From Trichostrongylus colubriformis (Eukaryota; Nematoda; Chromadorea; Rhabditida; Trichostrongylidae): a stretch of DNA of 64,000 nucleotides. The stretch covers positions 36,192,102 to 36,256,101 of the forward strand of contig OZ022261.1 in the NCBI GenBank assembly GCA_963978905.1, given 5' to 3'. The translations under genes and the position numbers were made by a program. This document shows, piece after piece, positions 21,791 to 36,220 of the stretch (position 1 is the stretch's first letter; every line of letters starts with the position of its first letter). The notes beneath the pieces are model-generated. The model was given only the letters and a program-made list of their open reading frames with translations, was not told the DNA's origin and did not search any database.

Positions 21791-24700
21791 CTAAAAAAAT
21801 TCCTGTTTCACTGTGAGCAGGGAGTTTTGTGGTACTTTTAGAAAGCGCTATCAATGCTCTTTCTAATGCAATTTCTAGCTCTGCAATTCGTTTTGGAAGA
21901 ATCGAGATATTTGATTTTGAAGTGTGATAACCCCGACCTTGTAGCAAACACTGGGCCGGACTTGATCTAAAAAAATTCCTGTTTCACTGTGAGCAGGAAG
22001 TTTTCTGGTACTGCTAGAAAGCACTATCAATGCTCTTTCTAATGCAATTTCTAGCTCTGCAATTCGTTTTGGAGGAATCGAGATATTTGATTCTGAAGTG
22101 TGATAACCCCGACCTTGTAGCAAACACTGGGCCGAACTTGATCTAAAAAAATTCCTGTTTCACTGTGAGCAGGGAGTTTTGTGGTACTTTTAGAAAGCGC
22201 TATCAATGCTCTTTCTAATGCAATTTCTAGCTCTGCAATTCGTTTTGGAAGAATCGAGATATTTGATTTTGAAGTGTGATAACCCCGACCTTGTAGCAAA
22301 CCCTGGGCCGAACTTGATCTAAAAAAATTCCTGTTTCACTGTGAACAGGAAGTTTTCTGGTACTGCTAGAAAGCACTATCGATACTCTTCCTAATGCACT
22401 GCACAGCTCTGCAATTCGTTTCGGAAGAATCGAGATATTTGATTTTGAAGTGTGATAACCCCGACCTTGTAGCAAACACTGGGCCGAACTTGATCTAAAA
22501 AAATTCCTGTTTCACTGTGAGCAGGAAGTTTTGTGGTACTTTTAGAAAGCGCTATCAATGCTCTTTCTAATGCAATTTCTAGCTCTGCAATTCGTTTTGT
22601 AAGAATCGAGATATTTGATTTTGAAGTGTGATAACCCCGACCTTGTAGCAAACACTGGGCCGAACTTGATCTAAAAAAAAATTCCTGTTTCACTGTGAGC
22701 AGGGAGTTTTGTGGTACTTTTAGAAAGCGCTATCAATGCTCTTTCTAATGCAATTTCTAGCTCTGCAATTCGTTTTGGAAGAATCGAGATATTTGATTTT
22801 GAAGTGTGATAACCCCGACCTTGTAGCAAACACTGGGCCGAACTTGATCTAAAAAAATTCCTGTTTCACTGTGAGCAGGAAGTTTTCTGGTACTGCTAGA
22901 AAGCACTATCAATGCTCTTTCTAATGCACTGCACAGCTCTGCAATTCGTTTTGTAAGAATCGAGATATTTGATTTTGAAGTGTGATAACCCCGACCTTGT
23001 AGCAAACCCTGGGCCGGACTTGATCTAAAAAAATTCCTGTTTCACTGTGAGCAGGAAGTTTTCTGGTACTGCTAGAAAGCACTATCAATGCTCTTTCTAA
23101 TGCAATTTCTAGCTCTGCAATTCGTTTCGGAAGAATCGAGATATTTGATTTTGAAATGTGATAACCCCGACCTTGTAGCAAACCCTGGGCCGAACTTGAT
23201 CTAAAAAAATTCCTGTTTCACTGTGAGCAGGAAGTTTTCTGGTACTGCTAGAAAGCGCTATCAATGCTCTTTCTAATGCACTGCACAGCTCTGCAATTCG
23301 TTTCGGAAGAATCGAGATATTTGATTTTGAAGTGTGATAACCCCGACCTTGCAGCAAACACTGGGCCGAACTTGATCTAAAAAAATTCCTGTTTCACTGT
23401 GAGCAGGGAGTTTTGTGGTACTTTTAGAAAGCGCTATCAATGCTCTTTCTAATGCAATTTCTAGCTCTGCAATTCGTTTTGGAAGAATCGAGATATTTGA
23501 TTTTGAAGTGTGATAACCCCGACCTTGTAGCAAACCCTGGGCCGAACTTGATCTAAAAAAATTCCTGTTTCACTGTGAACAGGAAGTTTTCTGGTACTGC
23601 TAGAAAGCACTATCGATACTCTTCCTAATGCACTGCACAGCTCTGCAATTCGTTTCGGAAGAATCGAGATATTTGATTTTGAAGTGTGATAACCCCGACC
23701 TTGTAGCAAACACTGGGCCGAACTTGATCTAAAAAAATTCCTGTTTCACTGTGAGCAGGAAGTTTTGTGGTACTTTTAGAAAGCGCTATCAATGCTCTTT
23801 CTAATGCAATTTCTAGCTCTGCAATTCGTTTTGTAAGAATCGAGATATTTGATTTTGAAGTGTGATAACCCCGACCTTGTAGCAAACACTGGGCCGGACT
23901 TGATCTAAAAAAATTCCTGTTTCACTGTGAGCAGGAAGTTTTCTGGTACTGCTAGAAAGCACTATCAATGCTCTTTCTAATGCAATTTCTAGCTCTGCAA
24001 TTCGTTTCGGAAGAATCGAGATATTTGATTTTGAAATGTGATAACCCCGACCTTGTAGCAAACCCTGGGCCGAACTTGATCTAAAAAAATTCCTGGTTCA
24101 CTGTGAGCAGGAAGTTTTCTGGTACTGCTAGAAAGCGCTATCAATGCTCTTTCTAATGCACTGCACAGCTCTGCAATTCGTTTCGGAAGAATCGAGATAT
24201 TTGATTCTGAAGTGTGATAACCCCGACCTTGTAGCAAACCCTGGGCCGAACTTGATCTAAAAAAATTCCTGTTTCACTGTGAACAGGAAGTTTTCTGGTA
24301 CTGCTAGAAAGCACTATCGATACTCTTCCTAATGCACTGCACAGCTCTGCAATTCGTTTCGGAAGAATCGAGATATTTGATTTTGAAGTGTGATAACCCC
24401 GACCTTGTAGCAAACACTGGGCCGAACTTGATCTAAAAAAATTCCTGTTTCACTGTGAGCAGGAAGTTTTGTGGTACTTTTAGAAAGCGCTATCAATGCT
24501 CTTTCTAATGCAATTTCTAGCTCTGCAATTCGTTTTGTAAGAATCGAGATATTTGATTTTGAAGTGTGATAACCCCGACCTTGTAGCAAACACTGGGCCG
24601 GACTTGATCTAAAAAAATTCCTGTTTCACTGTGAGCAGGAAGTTTTCTGGTACTGCTAGAAAGCACTATCAATGCTCTTTCTAATGCAATTTCTAGCTCT

Positions 24701-27700
24701 GCAATTCGTTTCGGAAGAATCGAGATATTTGATTTTGAAATGTGATAACCCCGACCTTGTAGCAAACCCTGGGCCGAACTTGATCTAAAAAAATTCCTGG
24801 TTCACTGTGAGCAGGAAGTTTTCTGGTACTGCTAGAAAGCGCTATCAATGCTCTTTCTAATGCACTGCACAGCTCTGCAATTCGTTTCGGAAGAATCGAG
24901 ATATTTGATTTTGAAATGTGATAACCCCGACCTTGTAGCAAACCCTGGGCCGAACTTGATCTAAAAAAATTCCTGGTTCACTGTGAGCAGGAAGTTTTCT
25001 GGTACTGCTAGAAAGCGCTATCAATGCTCTTTCTAATGCACTGCACAGCTCTGCAATTCGTTTCGGAAGAATCGAGATATTTGATTTTGAAATGTGATAA
25101 CCCCGACCTTGTAGCAAACCCTGGGCCGAACTTGATCTAAAAAAATTCCTGTTTCACTGTGAGCAGGAAGTTTTCTGGTACTGCTAGAAAGCGCTATCAA
25201 TGCTCTTTCTAATGCACTGCACAGCTCTGCAATTCGTTTCGGAAGAATCGAGATATTTGATTTTGAAATGTGATAACCCCGACCTTGTAGCAAACCCTGG
25301 GCCGAACTTGATCTAAAAAAATTCCTGGTTCACTGTGAGCAGGAAGTTTTCTGGTACTGCTAGAAAGCGCTATCAATGCTCTTTCTAATGCACTGCACAG
25401 CTCTGCAATTCGTTTCGGAAGAATCGAGATATTTGATTTTGAAGTGTGATAACCCCGACCTTGTAGCAAACACTGGGCCGAACTTGATCTAAAAAAATTC
25501 CTGTTTCACTGTGAGCAGGAAGTTTTGTGGTACTTTTAGAAAGCGCTATCAATGCTCTTTCTAATGCACTGCACAGCTCTGCAATTCGTTTTGTAAGAAT
25601 CGAGATATTTGATTTTGAAGTGTGATAACCCCGACCTTGTAGCAAACACTGGGCCGAACTTGATCTAAAAAAATTCCTGTTTCACTGTGAGCAGGAAGTT
25701 TTCTGGTACTGCTAGAAAGCACTATCAATGCTCTTTCTAACGCACTGCACAGCTCTGCAATTCGTTTTGTAAGAATCGAGATATTTGATTTTGAAGTGTG
25801 ATAACCCCGACCTTGTAGCAAACCCTGGGCCGGACTTGATCTAAAAAAATTCCTGTTTCACTGTGAGCAGGAAGTTTTCTGGTACTGCTAGAAAGCACTA
25901 TCAATGCTCTTTCTAATGCAATTTCTAGCTCTGCAATTCGTTTCGGAAGAATCGAGATATTTGATTTTGAAATGTGATAACCCCGACCTTGTAGCAAACC
26001 CTGGGCCGAACTTGATCTAAAAAAATTCCTGTTTCACTGTGAGCAGGAAGTTTTCTGGTACTGCTAGAAAGCGCTATCAATGCTCTTTCTAATGCACTGC
26101 ACAGCTCTGCAATTCGTTTCGGAAGAATCGAGATATTTGATTTTGAAGTGTGATAACCCCGACCTTGCAGCAAACACTGGGCCGAACTTGATCTAAAAAA
26201 ATTCCTGTTTCACTGTGAGCAGGAAGTTTTCTGGTACTGCTAGAAAGCGCTATCAATGCTCTTTCTAATGCACTGCACAGCTCTGCAATTCGTTTTGGAA
26301 GAATCGAGATATTTGATTTTGAAGTGTGATAACCCCGACCTTGTAGCAAACCCTGGGCCGAACTTGATCTAAAAAAATTCCTGTTTCACTGTGAGCAGGA
26401 AGTTTTCTGGTACTGCTAGAAAGCGCTATCAATGCTCTTTCTAATGCACTGCACAGCTCTGCAATTCGTTTCGGAAGAATCGAGATATTTGATTTTGAAG
26501 TGTGATAACCCCGACCTTGCAGCAAACACTGGGCCGAACTTGATCTAAAAAAATTCCTGTTTCACTGTGAGCAGGAAGTTTTGTGGTACTTTTAGAAAGC
26601 GCTATCAATGCTCTTTCTAATGCAATTTCTAGCTCTGCAATTCGTTTTGTAAGAATCGAGATATTTGATTTTGAAATGTGATAACCCCGACCTTGTAGCA
26701 AACCCTGGGCCGAACTTGATCTAAAAAAATTCCTGGTTCACTGTGAGCAGGAAGTTTTCTGGTACTGCTAGAAAGCGCTATCAATGCTCTTTCTAATGCA
26801 CTGCACAGCTCTGCAATTCGTTTCGGAAGAATCGAGATATTTGATTTTGAAATGTGATAACCCCGACCTTGTAGCAAACCCTGGGCCGAACTTGATCTAA
26901 AAAAATTCCTGTTTCACTGTGAGCAGGAAGTTTTCTGGTACTGCTAGAAAGCGCTATCAATGCTCTTTCTAATGCACTGCACAGCTCTGCAATTCGTTTC
27001 GGAAGAATCGAGATATTTGATTTTGAAGTGTGATAACCCCGACCTTGCAGCAAACACTGGGCCGAACTTGATCTAAAAAAATTCCTGTTTCACTGTGAGC
27101 AGGGAGTTTTGTGGTACTTTTAGAAAGCGCTATCAATGCTCTTTCTAATGCAATTTCTAGCTCTGCAATTCGTTTTGGAAGAATCGAGATATTTGATTTT
27201 GAAGTGTGATAACCCCGACCTTGTAGCAAACCCTGGGCCGAACTTGATCTAAAAAAATTCCTGTTTCACTGTGAACAGGAAGTTTTCTGGTACTGCTAGA
27301 AAGCACTATCGATACTCTTCCTAATGCACTGCACAGCTCTGCAATTCGTTTCGGAAGAATCGAGATATTTGATTTTGAAGTGTGATAACCCCGACCTTGT
27401 AGCAAACACTGGGCCGAACTTGATCTAAAAAAATTCCTGTTTCACTGTGAGCAGGAAGTTTTGTGGTACTTTTAGAAAGCGCTATCAATGCTCTTTCTAA
27501 TGCAATTTCTAGCTCTGCAATTCGTTTTGTAAGAATCGAGATATTTGATTTTGAAGTGTGATAACCCCGACCTTGTAGCAAACACTGGGCCGGACTTGAT
27601 CTAAAAAAATTCCTGTTTCACTGTGAGCAGGAAGTTTTCTGGTACTGCTAGAAAGCACTATCAATGCTCTTTCTAATGCAATTTCTAGCTCTGCAATTCG

Positions 27701-28984
27701 TTTCGGAAGAATCGAGATATTTGATTTTGAAATGTGATAACCCCGACCTTGTAGCAAACCCTGGGCCGAACTTGATCTAAAAAAATTCCTGGTTCACTGT
27801 GAGCAGGAAGTTTTCTGGTACTGCTAGAAAGCGCTATCAATGCTCTTTCTAATGCACTGCACAGCTCTGCAATTCGTTTCGGAAGAATCGAGATATTTGA
27901 TTTTGAAATGTGATAACCCCGACCTTGTAGCAAACCCTGGGCCGAACTTGATCTAAAAAAATTCCTGTTTCACTGTGAGCAGGAAGTTTTCTGGTACTGC
28001 TAGAAAGCGCTATCAATGCTCTTTCTAATGCACTGCACAGCTCTGCAATTCGTTTCGGAAGAATCGAGATATTTGATTTTGAAGTGTGATAACCCCGACC
28101 TTGTAGCAAACACTGGGCCGAACTTGATCTAAAAAAATTCCTGTTTCACTGTGAGCAGGAAGTTTTGTGGTACTTTTAGAAAGCGCTATCAATGCTCTTT
28201 CTAATGCACTGCACAGCTCTGCAATTCGTTTTGTAAGAATCGAGATATTTGATTTTGAAGTGTGATAACCCCGACCTTGTAGCAAACACTGGGCCGAACT
28301 TGATCTAAAAAAATTCCTGTTTCACTGTGAGCAGGAAGTTTTCTGGTACTGCTAGAAAGCACTATCAATGCTCTTTCTAACGCACTGCACAGCTCTGCAA
28401 TTCGTTTTGTAAGAATCGAGATATTTGATTTTGAAGTGTGATAACCCCGACCTTGTAGCAAACCCTGGGCCGGACTTGATCTAAAAAAATTCCTGTTTCA
28501 CTGTGAGCAGGAAGTTTTCTGGTACTGCTAGAAAGCACTATCAATGCTCTTTCTAATGCAATTTCTAGCTCTGCAATTCGTTTCGGAAGAATCGAGATAT
28601 TTGATTTTGAAATGTGATAACCCCGACCTTGTAGCAAACCCTGGGCCGAACTTGATCTAAAAAAATTCCTGTTTCACTGTGAGCAGGAAGTTTTCTGGTA
28701 CTGCTAGAAAGCGCTATCAATGCTCTTTCTAATGCACTGCACAGCTCTGCAATTCGTTTCGGAAGAATCGAGATATTTGATTTTGAAGTGTGATAACCCC
28801 GACCTTGCAGCAAACACTGGGCCGAACTTGATCTAAAAAAATTCCTGTTTCACTGTGAGCAGGAAGTTTTCTGGTACTGCTAGAAAGCGCTATCAATGCT
28901 CTTTCTAATGCACTGCACAGCTCTGCAATTCGTTTTGGAAGAATCGAGATATTTGATTTTGAAGTGTGATAACCCCGACCTTGT

Positions 28985-31375
28985 AGCAAACCCTGGGCCG
29001 AACTTGATCTAAAAAAATTCCTGTTTCACTGTGAGCAGGAAGTTTTCTGGTACTGCTAGAAAGCGCTATCAATGCTCTTTCTAATGCACTGCACAGCTCT
29101 GCAATTCGTTTCGGAAGAATCGAGATATTTGATTTTGAAGTGTGATAACCCCGACCTTGCAGCAAACACTGGGCCGAACTTGATCTAAAAAAATTCCTGT
29201 TTCACTGTGAGCAGGAAGTTTTGTGGTACTTTTAGAAAGCGCTATCAATGCTCTTTCTAATGCAATTTCTAGCTCTGCAATTCGTTTTGTAAGAATCGAG
29301 ATATTTGATTTTGAAGTGTGATAACCCCGACCTTGTAGCAGACATTGGGCCGAACTTGATCTAAAAAAATTCCTGGTTCACTGTGAGCAGGAAGTTTTCT
29401 GGTACTGCTAGAAAGCACTATCGATACTCTTCCTAATGCACTGCACAGCTCTGCAATTCGTTTCGGAAGAATCGAGATATTTGATTTTGAAGTGTGATAA
29501 CCCCGACCTTGTAGCAAACACTGGGCCGAACTTGATCTAAAAAAATTCCTGTTTCACTGTGAGCAGGAAGTTTTGTGGTACTTTTAGAAAGCGCTATCAA
29601 TGCTCTTTCTAATGCAATTTCTAGCTCTGCAATTCGTTTTGTAAGAATCGAGATATTTGATTTTGAAGTGTGATAACCCCGACCTTGTAGCAAACACTGG
29701 GCCGGACTTGATCTAAAAAAATTCCTGTTTCACTGTGAGCAGGAAGTTTTCTGGTACTGCTAGAAAGCACTATCAATGCTCTTTCTAATGCAATTTCTAG
29801 CTCTGCAATTCGTTTTGGAGGAATCGAGATATTTGATTCTGAAGTGTGATAACCCCGAACTTGTAGCAAACCCTGCGCCGAACTTGATCTAAAAAAATTC
29901 CTGTTTCACTGTGAGCAGGAAGTTTTCTGGTACTGCTAGAAAGCGCTGTCAATGCTCTTTCTAATGCACTGCGCAGCTCTGCAATTCGTTTCGGAAGAAT
30001 CGAGATATTTGATTTTGAAGTGTGATAACCCCGACCTTGTAGCAAACACTGGGCCGAACTTGATCTAAAAAAATTCCTGTTTCACTGTGAGCAGGGAGTT
30101 TTGTGGTACTCTTAGAAAGCGCTATCAATGCTCTTTCTAATGCAATTTCTAGCTCTGCAATTCGTTTTGGAAGAATCGAGATATTTGATTTTGAAGTGTG
30201 ATAACCCCGACCTTGTAGCAAACCCTGGGCCGAACTTGATCTAAAAAAATTCCTGTTTCACTGTGAACAGGAAGTTTTCTGGTACTGCTAGAAAGCACTA
30301 TCGATACTCTTCCTAATGCACTGCACAGCTCTGCAATTCGTTTCGGAAGAATCGAGATATTTGATTTTGAAGTGTGATAACCCCGACCTTGCAGCAAACA
30401 CTGGGCCGAACTTGATCTAAAAAAATTCCTGTTTCACTGTGAGCAGGAAGTTTTCTGGTACTGCTAGAAAGCACTATCAATGCTCTTTCTAATGCAATTT
30501 CTAGCTCTGCAATTCGTTTTGGAGGAATCGAGATATTTGATTCTGAAGTGTGATAACCCCGAACTTGTAGCAAACCCTGCGCCGAACTTGATCTAAAAAA
30601 ATTCCTGTTTCACTGTGAGCAGGAAGTTTTCTGGTACTGCTAGAAAGCGCTGTCAATGCTCTTTCTAATGCACTGCGCAGCTCTGCAATTCGTTTCGGAA
30701 GAATCGAGATATTTGATTTTGAAGTGTGATAACCCCGACCTTGTAGCAAACACTGGGCCGAACTTGATCTAAAAAAATTCCTGTTTCACTGTGAGCAGGG
30801 AGTTTTGTGGTACTTTTAGAAAGCGCTATCAATGCTCTTTCTAATGCAATTTCTAGCTCTGCAATTCGTTTTGGAAGAATCGAGATATTTGATTTTGAAG
30901 TGTGATAACCCCGACCTTGTAGCAAACCCTGGGCCGAACTTGATCTAAAAAAATTCCTGTTTCACTGTGAACAGGAAGTTTTCTGGTACTGCTAGAAAGC
31001 ACTATCGATACTCTTCCTAATGCACTGCACAGCTCTGCAATTCGTTTCGGAAGAATCGAGATATTTGATTTTGAAGTGTGATAACCCCGACCTTGTAGCA
31101 AACACTGGGCCGAACTTGATCTAAAAAAATTCCTGTTTCACTGTGAGCAGGAAGTTTTGTGGTACTTTTAGAAAGCGCTATCAATGCTCTTTCTAATGCA
31201 ATTTCTAGCTCTGCAATTCGTTTTGTAAGAATCGAGATATTTGATTTTGAAGTGTGATAACCCCGACCTTGTAGCAAACACTGGGCCGGACTTGATCTAA
31301 AAAAATTCCTGTTTCACTGTGAGCAGGAAGTTTTCTGGTACTGCTAGAAAGCACTATCAATGCTCTTTCTAATGC
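28985..31375. repeat. Higher-order block of about 13-14 units (other copies at 33211 and about 39723)
   Basis: The variant order matches 33211-35600 at an offset of 4226 bp (24 units + 2), and about 39723-42112 a further 6512-6516 bp on. A shorter part also matches 20010-21790. The shared marker GGGAGTTTTGTGGTACTCTTAG-type unit (short form GTACTCTTAG after GGGAG) occurs at 30108, 34333, 40846 and 20777 in the same context. Confidence 0.7.
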
Positions 31376-33210
31376 ACTGCACAGCTCTGCAATTCGTTTC
31401 GGAAGAATCGAGATATTTGATTTTGAAGTGTGATAACCCCGACCTTGTAGCAGACATTGGGCCGAACTTGATCTAAAAAAATTCCTGGTTCACTGTGAGC
31501 AGGAAGTTTTCTGGTACTGCTAGAAAGCACTATCGATACTCTTCCTAATGCAATTTCTAGCTCTGCAATTCGTTTTGGAGGAATCGAGATATTTGATTCT
31601 GAAGTGTGATAACCCCGACCTTGTAGCAAACCCTGGGCCGAACTTGATCTAAAAAAATTCCTGTTTCACTGTGAGCAGGAAGTTTTCTGGTACTGCTAGA
31701 AAGCGCTATCAATGCTCTTTCTAATGCACTGCACAGCTCTGCAATTCGTTTTGTAAGAATCGAGATATTTGATTTTGAAGTGTGATAACCCCGACCTTGT
31801 AGCAAACCCTGGGCCGGACTTGATCTAAAAAAATTCCTGTTTCACTGTGAGCAGGAAGTTTTCTGGTACTGCTAGAAAGCACTATCAATGCTCTTTCTAA
31901 TGCAATTTCTAGCTCTGCAATTCGTTTCGGAAGAATCGAGATATTTGATTTTGAAATGTGATAACCCCGACCTTGTAGCAAACCCTGGGCCGAACTTGAT
32001 CTAAAAAAATTCCTGTTTCACTGTGAGCAGGAAGTTTTCTGGTACTGCTAGAAAGCGCTATCAATGCTCTTTCTAATGCACTGCACAGCTCTGCAATTCG
32101 TTTCGGAAGAATCGAGATATTTGATTTTGAAGTGTGATAACCCCGACCTTGCAGCAAACACTGGGCCGAACTTGATCTAAAAAAATTCCTGTTTCACTGT
32201 GAGCAGGAAGTTTTGTGGTACTTTTAGAAAGCGCTATCAATGCTCTTTCTAATGCAATTTCTAGCTCTGCAATTCGTTTTGTAAGAATCGAGATATTTGA
32301 TTTTGAAGTGTGATAACCCCGACCTTGTAGCAGACATTGGGCCGAACTTGATCTAAAAAAATTCCTGGTTCACTGTGAGCAGGAAGTTTTCTGGTACTGC
32401 TAGAAAGCACTATCGATACTCTTCCTAATGCACTGCACAGCTCTGCAATTCGTTTCGGAAGAATCGAGATATTTGATTTTGAAGTGTGATAACCCCGACC
32501 TTGTAGCAAACACTGGGCCGAACTTGATCTAAAAAAAAATTCCTGTTTCACTGTGAGCAGGGAGTTTTGTGGTACTTTTAGAAAGCGCTATCAATGCTCT
32601 TTCTAATGCAATTTCTAGCTCTGCAATTCGTTTTGGAAGAATCGAGATATTTGATTTTGAAGTGTGATAACCCCGACCTTGTAGCAAACACTGGGCCGAA
32701 CTTGATCTAAAAAAATTCCTGTTTCACTGTGAGCAGGAAGTTTTCTGGTACTGCTAGAAAGCACTATCAATGCTCTTTCTAATGCACTGCACAGCTCTGC
32801 AATTCGTTTCGGAAGAATCGAGATATTTGATTTTGAAGTGTGATAACCCCGACCTTGTAGCAGACATTGGGCCGAACTTGATCTAAAAAAATTCCTGGTT
32901 CACTGTGAGCAGGAAGTTTTCTGGTACTGCTAGAAAGCACTATCGATACTCTTCCTAATGCAATTTCTAGCTCTGCAATTCGTTTTGGAGGAATCGAGAT
33001 ATTTGATTCTGAAGTGTGATAACCCCGACCTTGTAGCAAACCCTGGGCCGAACTTGATCTAAAAAAATTCCTGTTTCACTGTGAGCAGGAAGTTTTCTGG
33101 TACTGCTAGAAAGCGCTATCAATGCTCTTTCTAATGCAATTTCTAGCTCTGCAATTCGTTTCGGAAGAATCGAGATATTTGATTTTGAAATGTGATAACC
33201 CCGACCTTGT

Positions 33211-36200
33211 AGCAAACCCTGGGCCGAACTTGATCTAAAAAAATTCCTGTTTCACTGTGAGCAGGAAGTTTTCTGGTACTGCTAGAAAGCGCTATCAATG
33301 CTCTTTCTAATGCACTGCACAGCTCTGCAATTCGTTTCGGAAGAATCGAGATATTTGATTTTGAAGTGTGATAACCCCGACCTTGCAGCAAACACTGGGC
33401 CGAACTTGATCTAAAAAAATTCCTGTTTCACTGTGAGCAGGAAGTTTTGTGGTACTTTTAGAAAGCGCTATCAATGCTCTTTCTAATGCAATTTCTAGCT
33501 CTGCAATTCGTTTTGTAAGAATCGAGATATTTGATTTTGAAGTGTGATAACCCCGACCTTGTAGCAGACATTGGGCCGAACTTGATCTAAAAAAATTCCT
33601 GGTTCACTGTGAGCAGGAAGTTTTCTGGTACTGCTAGAAAGCACTATCGATACTCTTCCTAATGCACTGCACAGCTCTGCAATTCGTTTCGGAAGAATCG
33701 AGATATTTGATTTTGAAGTGTGATAACCCCGACCTTGTAGCAAACACTGGGCCGAACTTGATCTAAAAAAATTCCTGTTTCACTGTGAGCAGGAAGTTTT
33801 GTGGTACTTTTAGAAAGCGCTATCAATGCTCTTTCTAATGCAATTTCTAGCTCTGCAATTCGTTTTGTAAGAATCGAGATATTTGATTTTGAAGTGTGAT
33901 AACCCCGACCTTGTAGCAAACACTGGGCCGGACTTGATCTAAAAAAATTCCTGTTTCACTGTGAGCAGGAAGTTTTCTGGTACTGCTAGAAAGCACTATC
34001 AATGCTCTTTCTAATGCAATTTCTAGCTCTGCAATTCGTTTTGGAGGAATCGAGATATTTGATTCTGAAGTGTGATAACCCCGAACTTGTAGCAAACCCT
34101 GCGCCGAACTTGATCTAAAAAAATTCCTGTTTCACTGTGAGCAGGAAGTTTTCTGGTACTGCTAGAAAGCGCTGTCAATGCTCTTTCTAATGCACTGCGC
34201 AGCTCTGCAATTCGTTTCGGAAGAATCGAGATATTTGATTTTGAAGTGTGATAACCCCGACCTTGTAGCAAACACTGGGCCGAACTTGATCTAAAAAAAT
34301 TCCTGTTTCACTGTGAGCAGGGAGTTTTGTGGTACTCTTAGAAAGCGCTATCAATGCTCTTTCTAATGCAATTTCTAGCTCTGCAATTCGTTTTGGAAGA
34401 ATCGAGATATTTGATTTTGAAGTGTGATAACCCCGACCTTGTAGCAAACCCTGGGCCGAACTTGATCTAAAAAAATTCCTGTTTCACTGTGAACAGGAAG
34501 TTTTCTGGTACTGCTAGAAAGCACTATCGATACTCTTCCTAATGCACTGCACAGCTCTGCAATTCGTTTCGGAAGAATCGAGATATTTGATTTTGAAGTG
34601 TGATAACCCCGACCTTGCAGCAAACACTGGGCCGAACTTGATCTAAAAAAATTCCTGTTTCACTGTGAGCAGGAAGTTTTCTGGTACTGCTAGAAAGCAC
34701 TATCAATGCTCTTTCTAATGCAATTTCTAGCTCTGCAATTCGTTTTGGAGGAATCGAGATATTTGATTCTGAAGTGTGATAACCCCGAACTTGTAGCAAA
34801 CCCTGCGCCGAACTTGATCTAAAAAAATTCCTGTTTCACTGTGAGCAGGAAGTTTTCTGGTACTGCTAGAAAGCGCTGTCAATGCTCTTTCTAATGCACT
34901 GCGCAGCTCTGCAATTCGTTTCGGAAGAATCGAGATATTTGATTTTGAAGTGTGATAACCCCGACCTTGTAGCAAACACTGGGCCGAACTTGATCTAAAA
35001 AAATTCCTGTTTCACTGTGAGCAGGGAGTTTTGTGGTACTTTTAGAAAGCGCTATCAATGCTCTTTCTAATGCAATTTCTAGCTCTGCAATTCGTTTTGG
35101 AAGAATCGAGATATTTGATTTTGAAGTGTGATAACCCCGACCTTGTAGCAAACCCTGGGCCGAACTTGATCTAAAAAAATTCCTGTTTCACTGTGAACAG
35201 GAAGTTTTCTGGTACTGCTAGAAAGCACTATCGATACTCTTCCTAATGCACTGCACAGCTCTGCAATTCGTTTCGGAAGAATCGAGATATTTGATTTTGA
35301 AGTGTGATAACCCCGACCTTGTAGCAAACACTGGGCCGAACTTGATCTAAAAAAATTCCTGTTTCACTGTGAGCAGGAAGTTTTGTGGTACTTTTAGAAA
35401 GCGCTATCAATGCTCTTTCTAATGCAATTTCTAGCTCTGCAATTCGTTTTGTAAGAATCGAGATATTTGATTTTGAAGTGTGATAACCCCGACCTTGTAG
35501 CAAACACTGGGCCGGACTTGATCTAAAAAAATTCCTGTTTCACTGTGAGCAGGAAGTTTTCTGGTACTGCTAGAAAGCACTATCAATGCTCTTTCTAATG
35601 CAATTTCTAGCTCTGCAATTCGTTTCGGAAGAATCGAGATATTTGATTTTGAAATGTGATAACCCCGACCTTGTAGCAAACCCTGGGCCGAACTTGATCT
35701 AAAAAAATTCCTGGTTCACTGTGAGCAGGAAGTTTTCTGGTACTGCTAGAAAGCGCTATCAATGCTCTTTCTAATGCACTGCACAGCTCTGCAATTCGTT
35801 TCGGAAGAATCGAGATATTTGATTTTGAAGTGTGATAACCCCGACCTTGTAGCAAACACTGGGCCGAACTTGATCTAAAAAAATTCCTGTTTCACTGTGA
35901 GCAGGAAGTTTTGTGGTACTCTTAGAAAGCGCTATCAATGCTCTTTCTAATGCAATTTCTAGCTCTGCAATTCGTTTCGGAAGAATCGAGATATTTGATT
36001 TTGAAATGTGATAACCCCGACCTTGTAGCAAACCCTGGGCCGAACTTGATCTAAAAAAATTCCTGTTTCACTGTGAGCAGGAAGTTTTCTGGTACTGCTA
36101 GAAAGCGCTATCAATGCTCTTTCTAATGCACTGCACAGCTCTGCAATTCGTTTCGGAAGAATCGAGATATTTGATTTTGAAGTGTGATAACCCCGACCTT

Positions 36201-36220
36201 GCAGCAAACACTGGGCCGAA
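33211..36220. repeat. Higher-order block, about 17 units (partner at about 39723-42735)
   Basis: Same order of variants as about 39723-42735 at an offset of 6512-6516 bp (37 units plus the local +1 and +3 insertions). Its left 14 units are the block also seen at 28985. Confidence 0.65.
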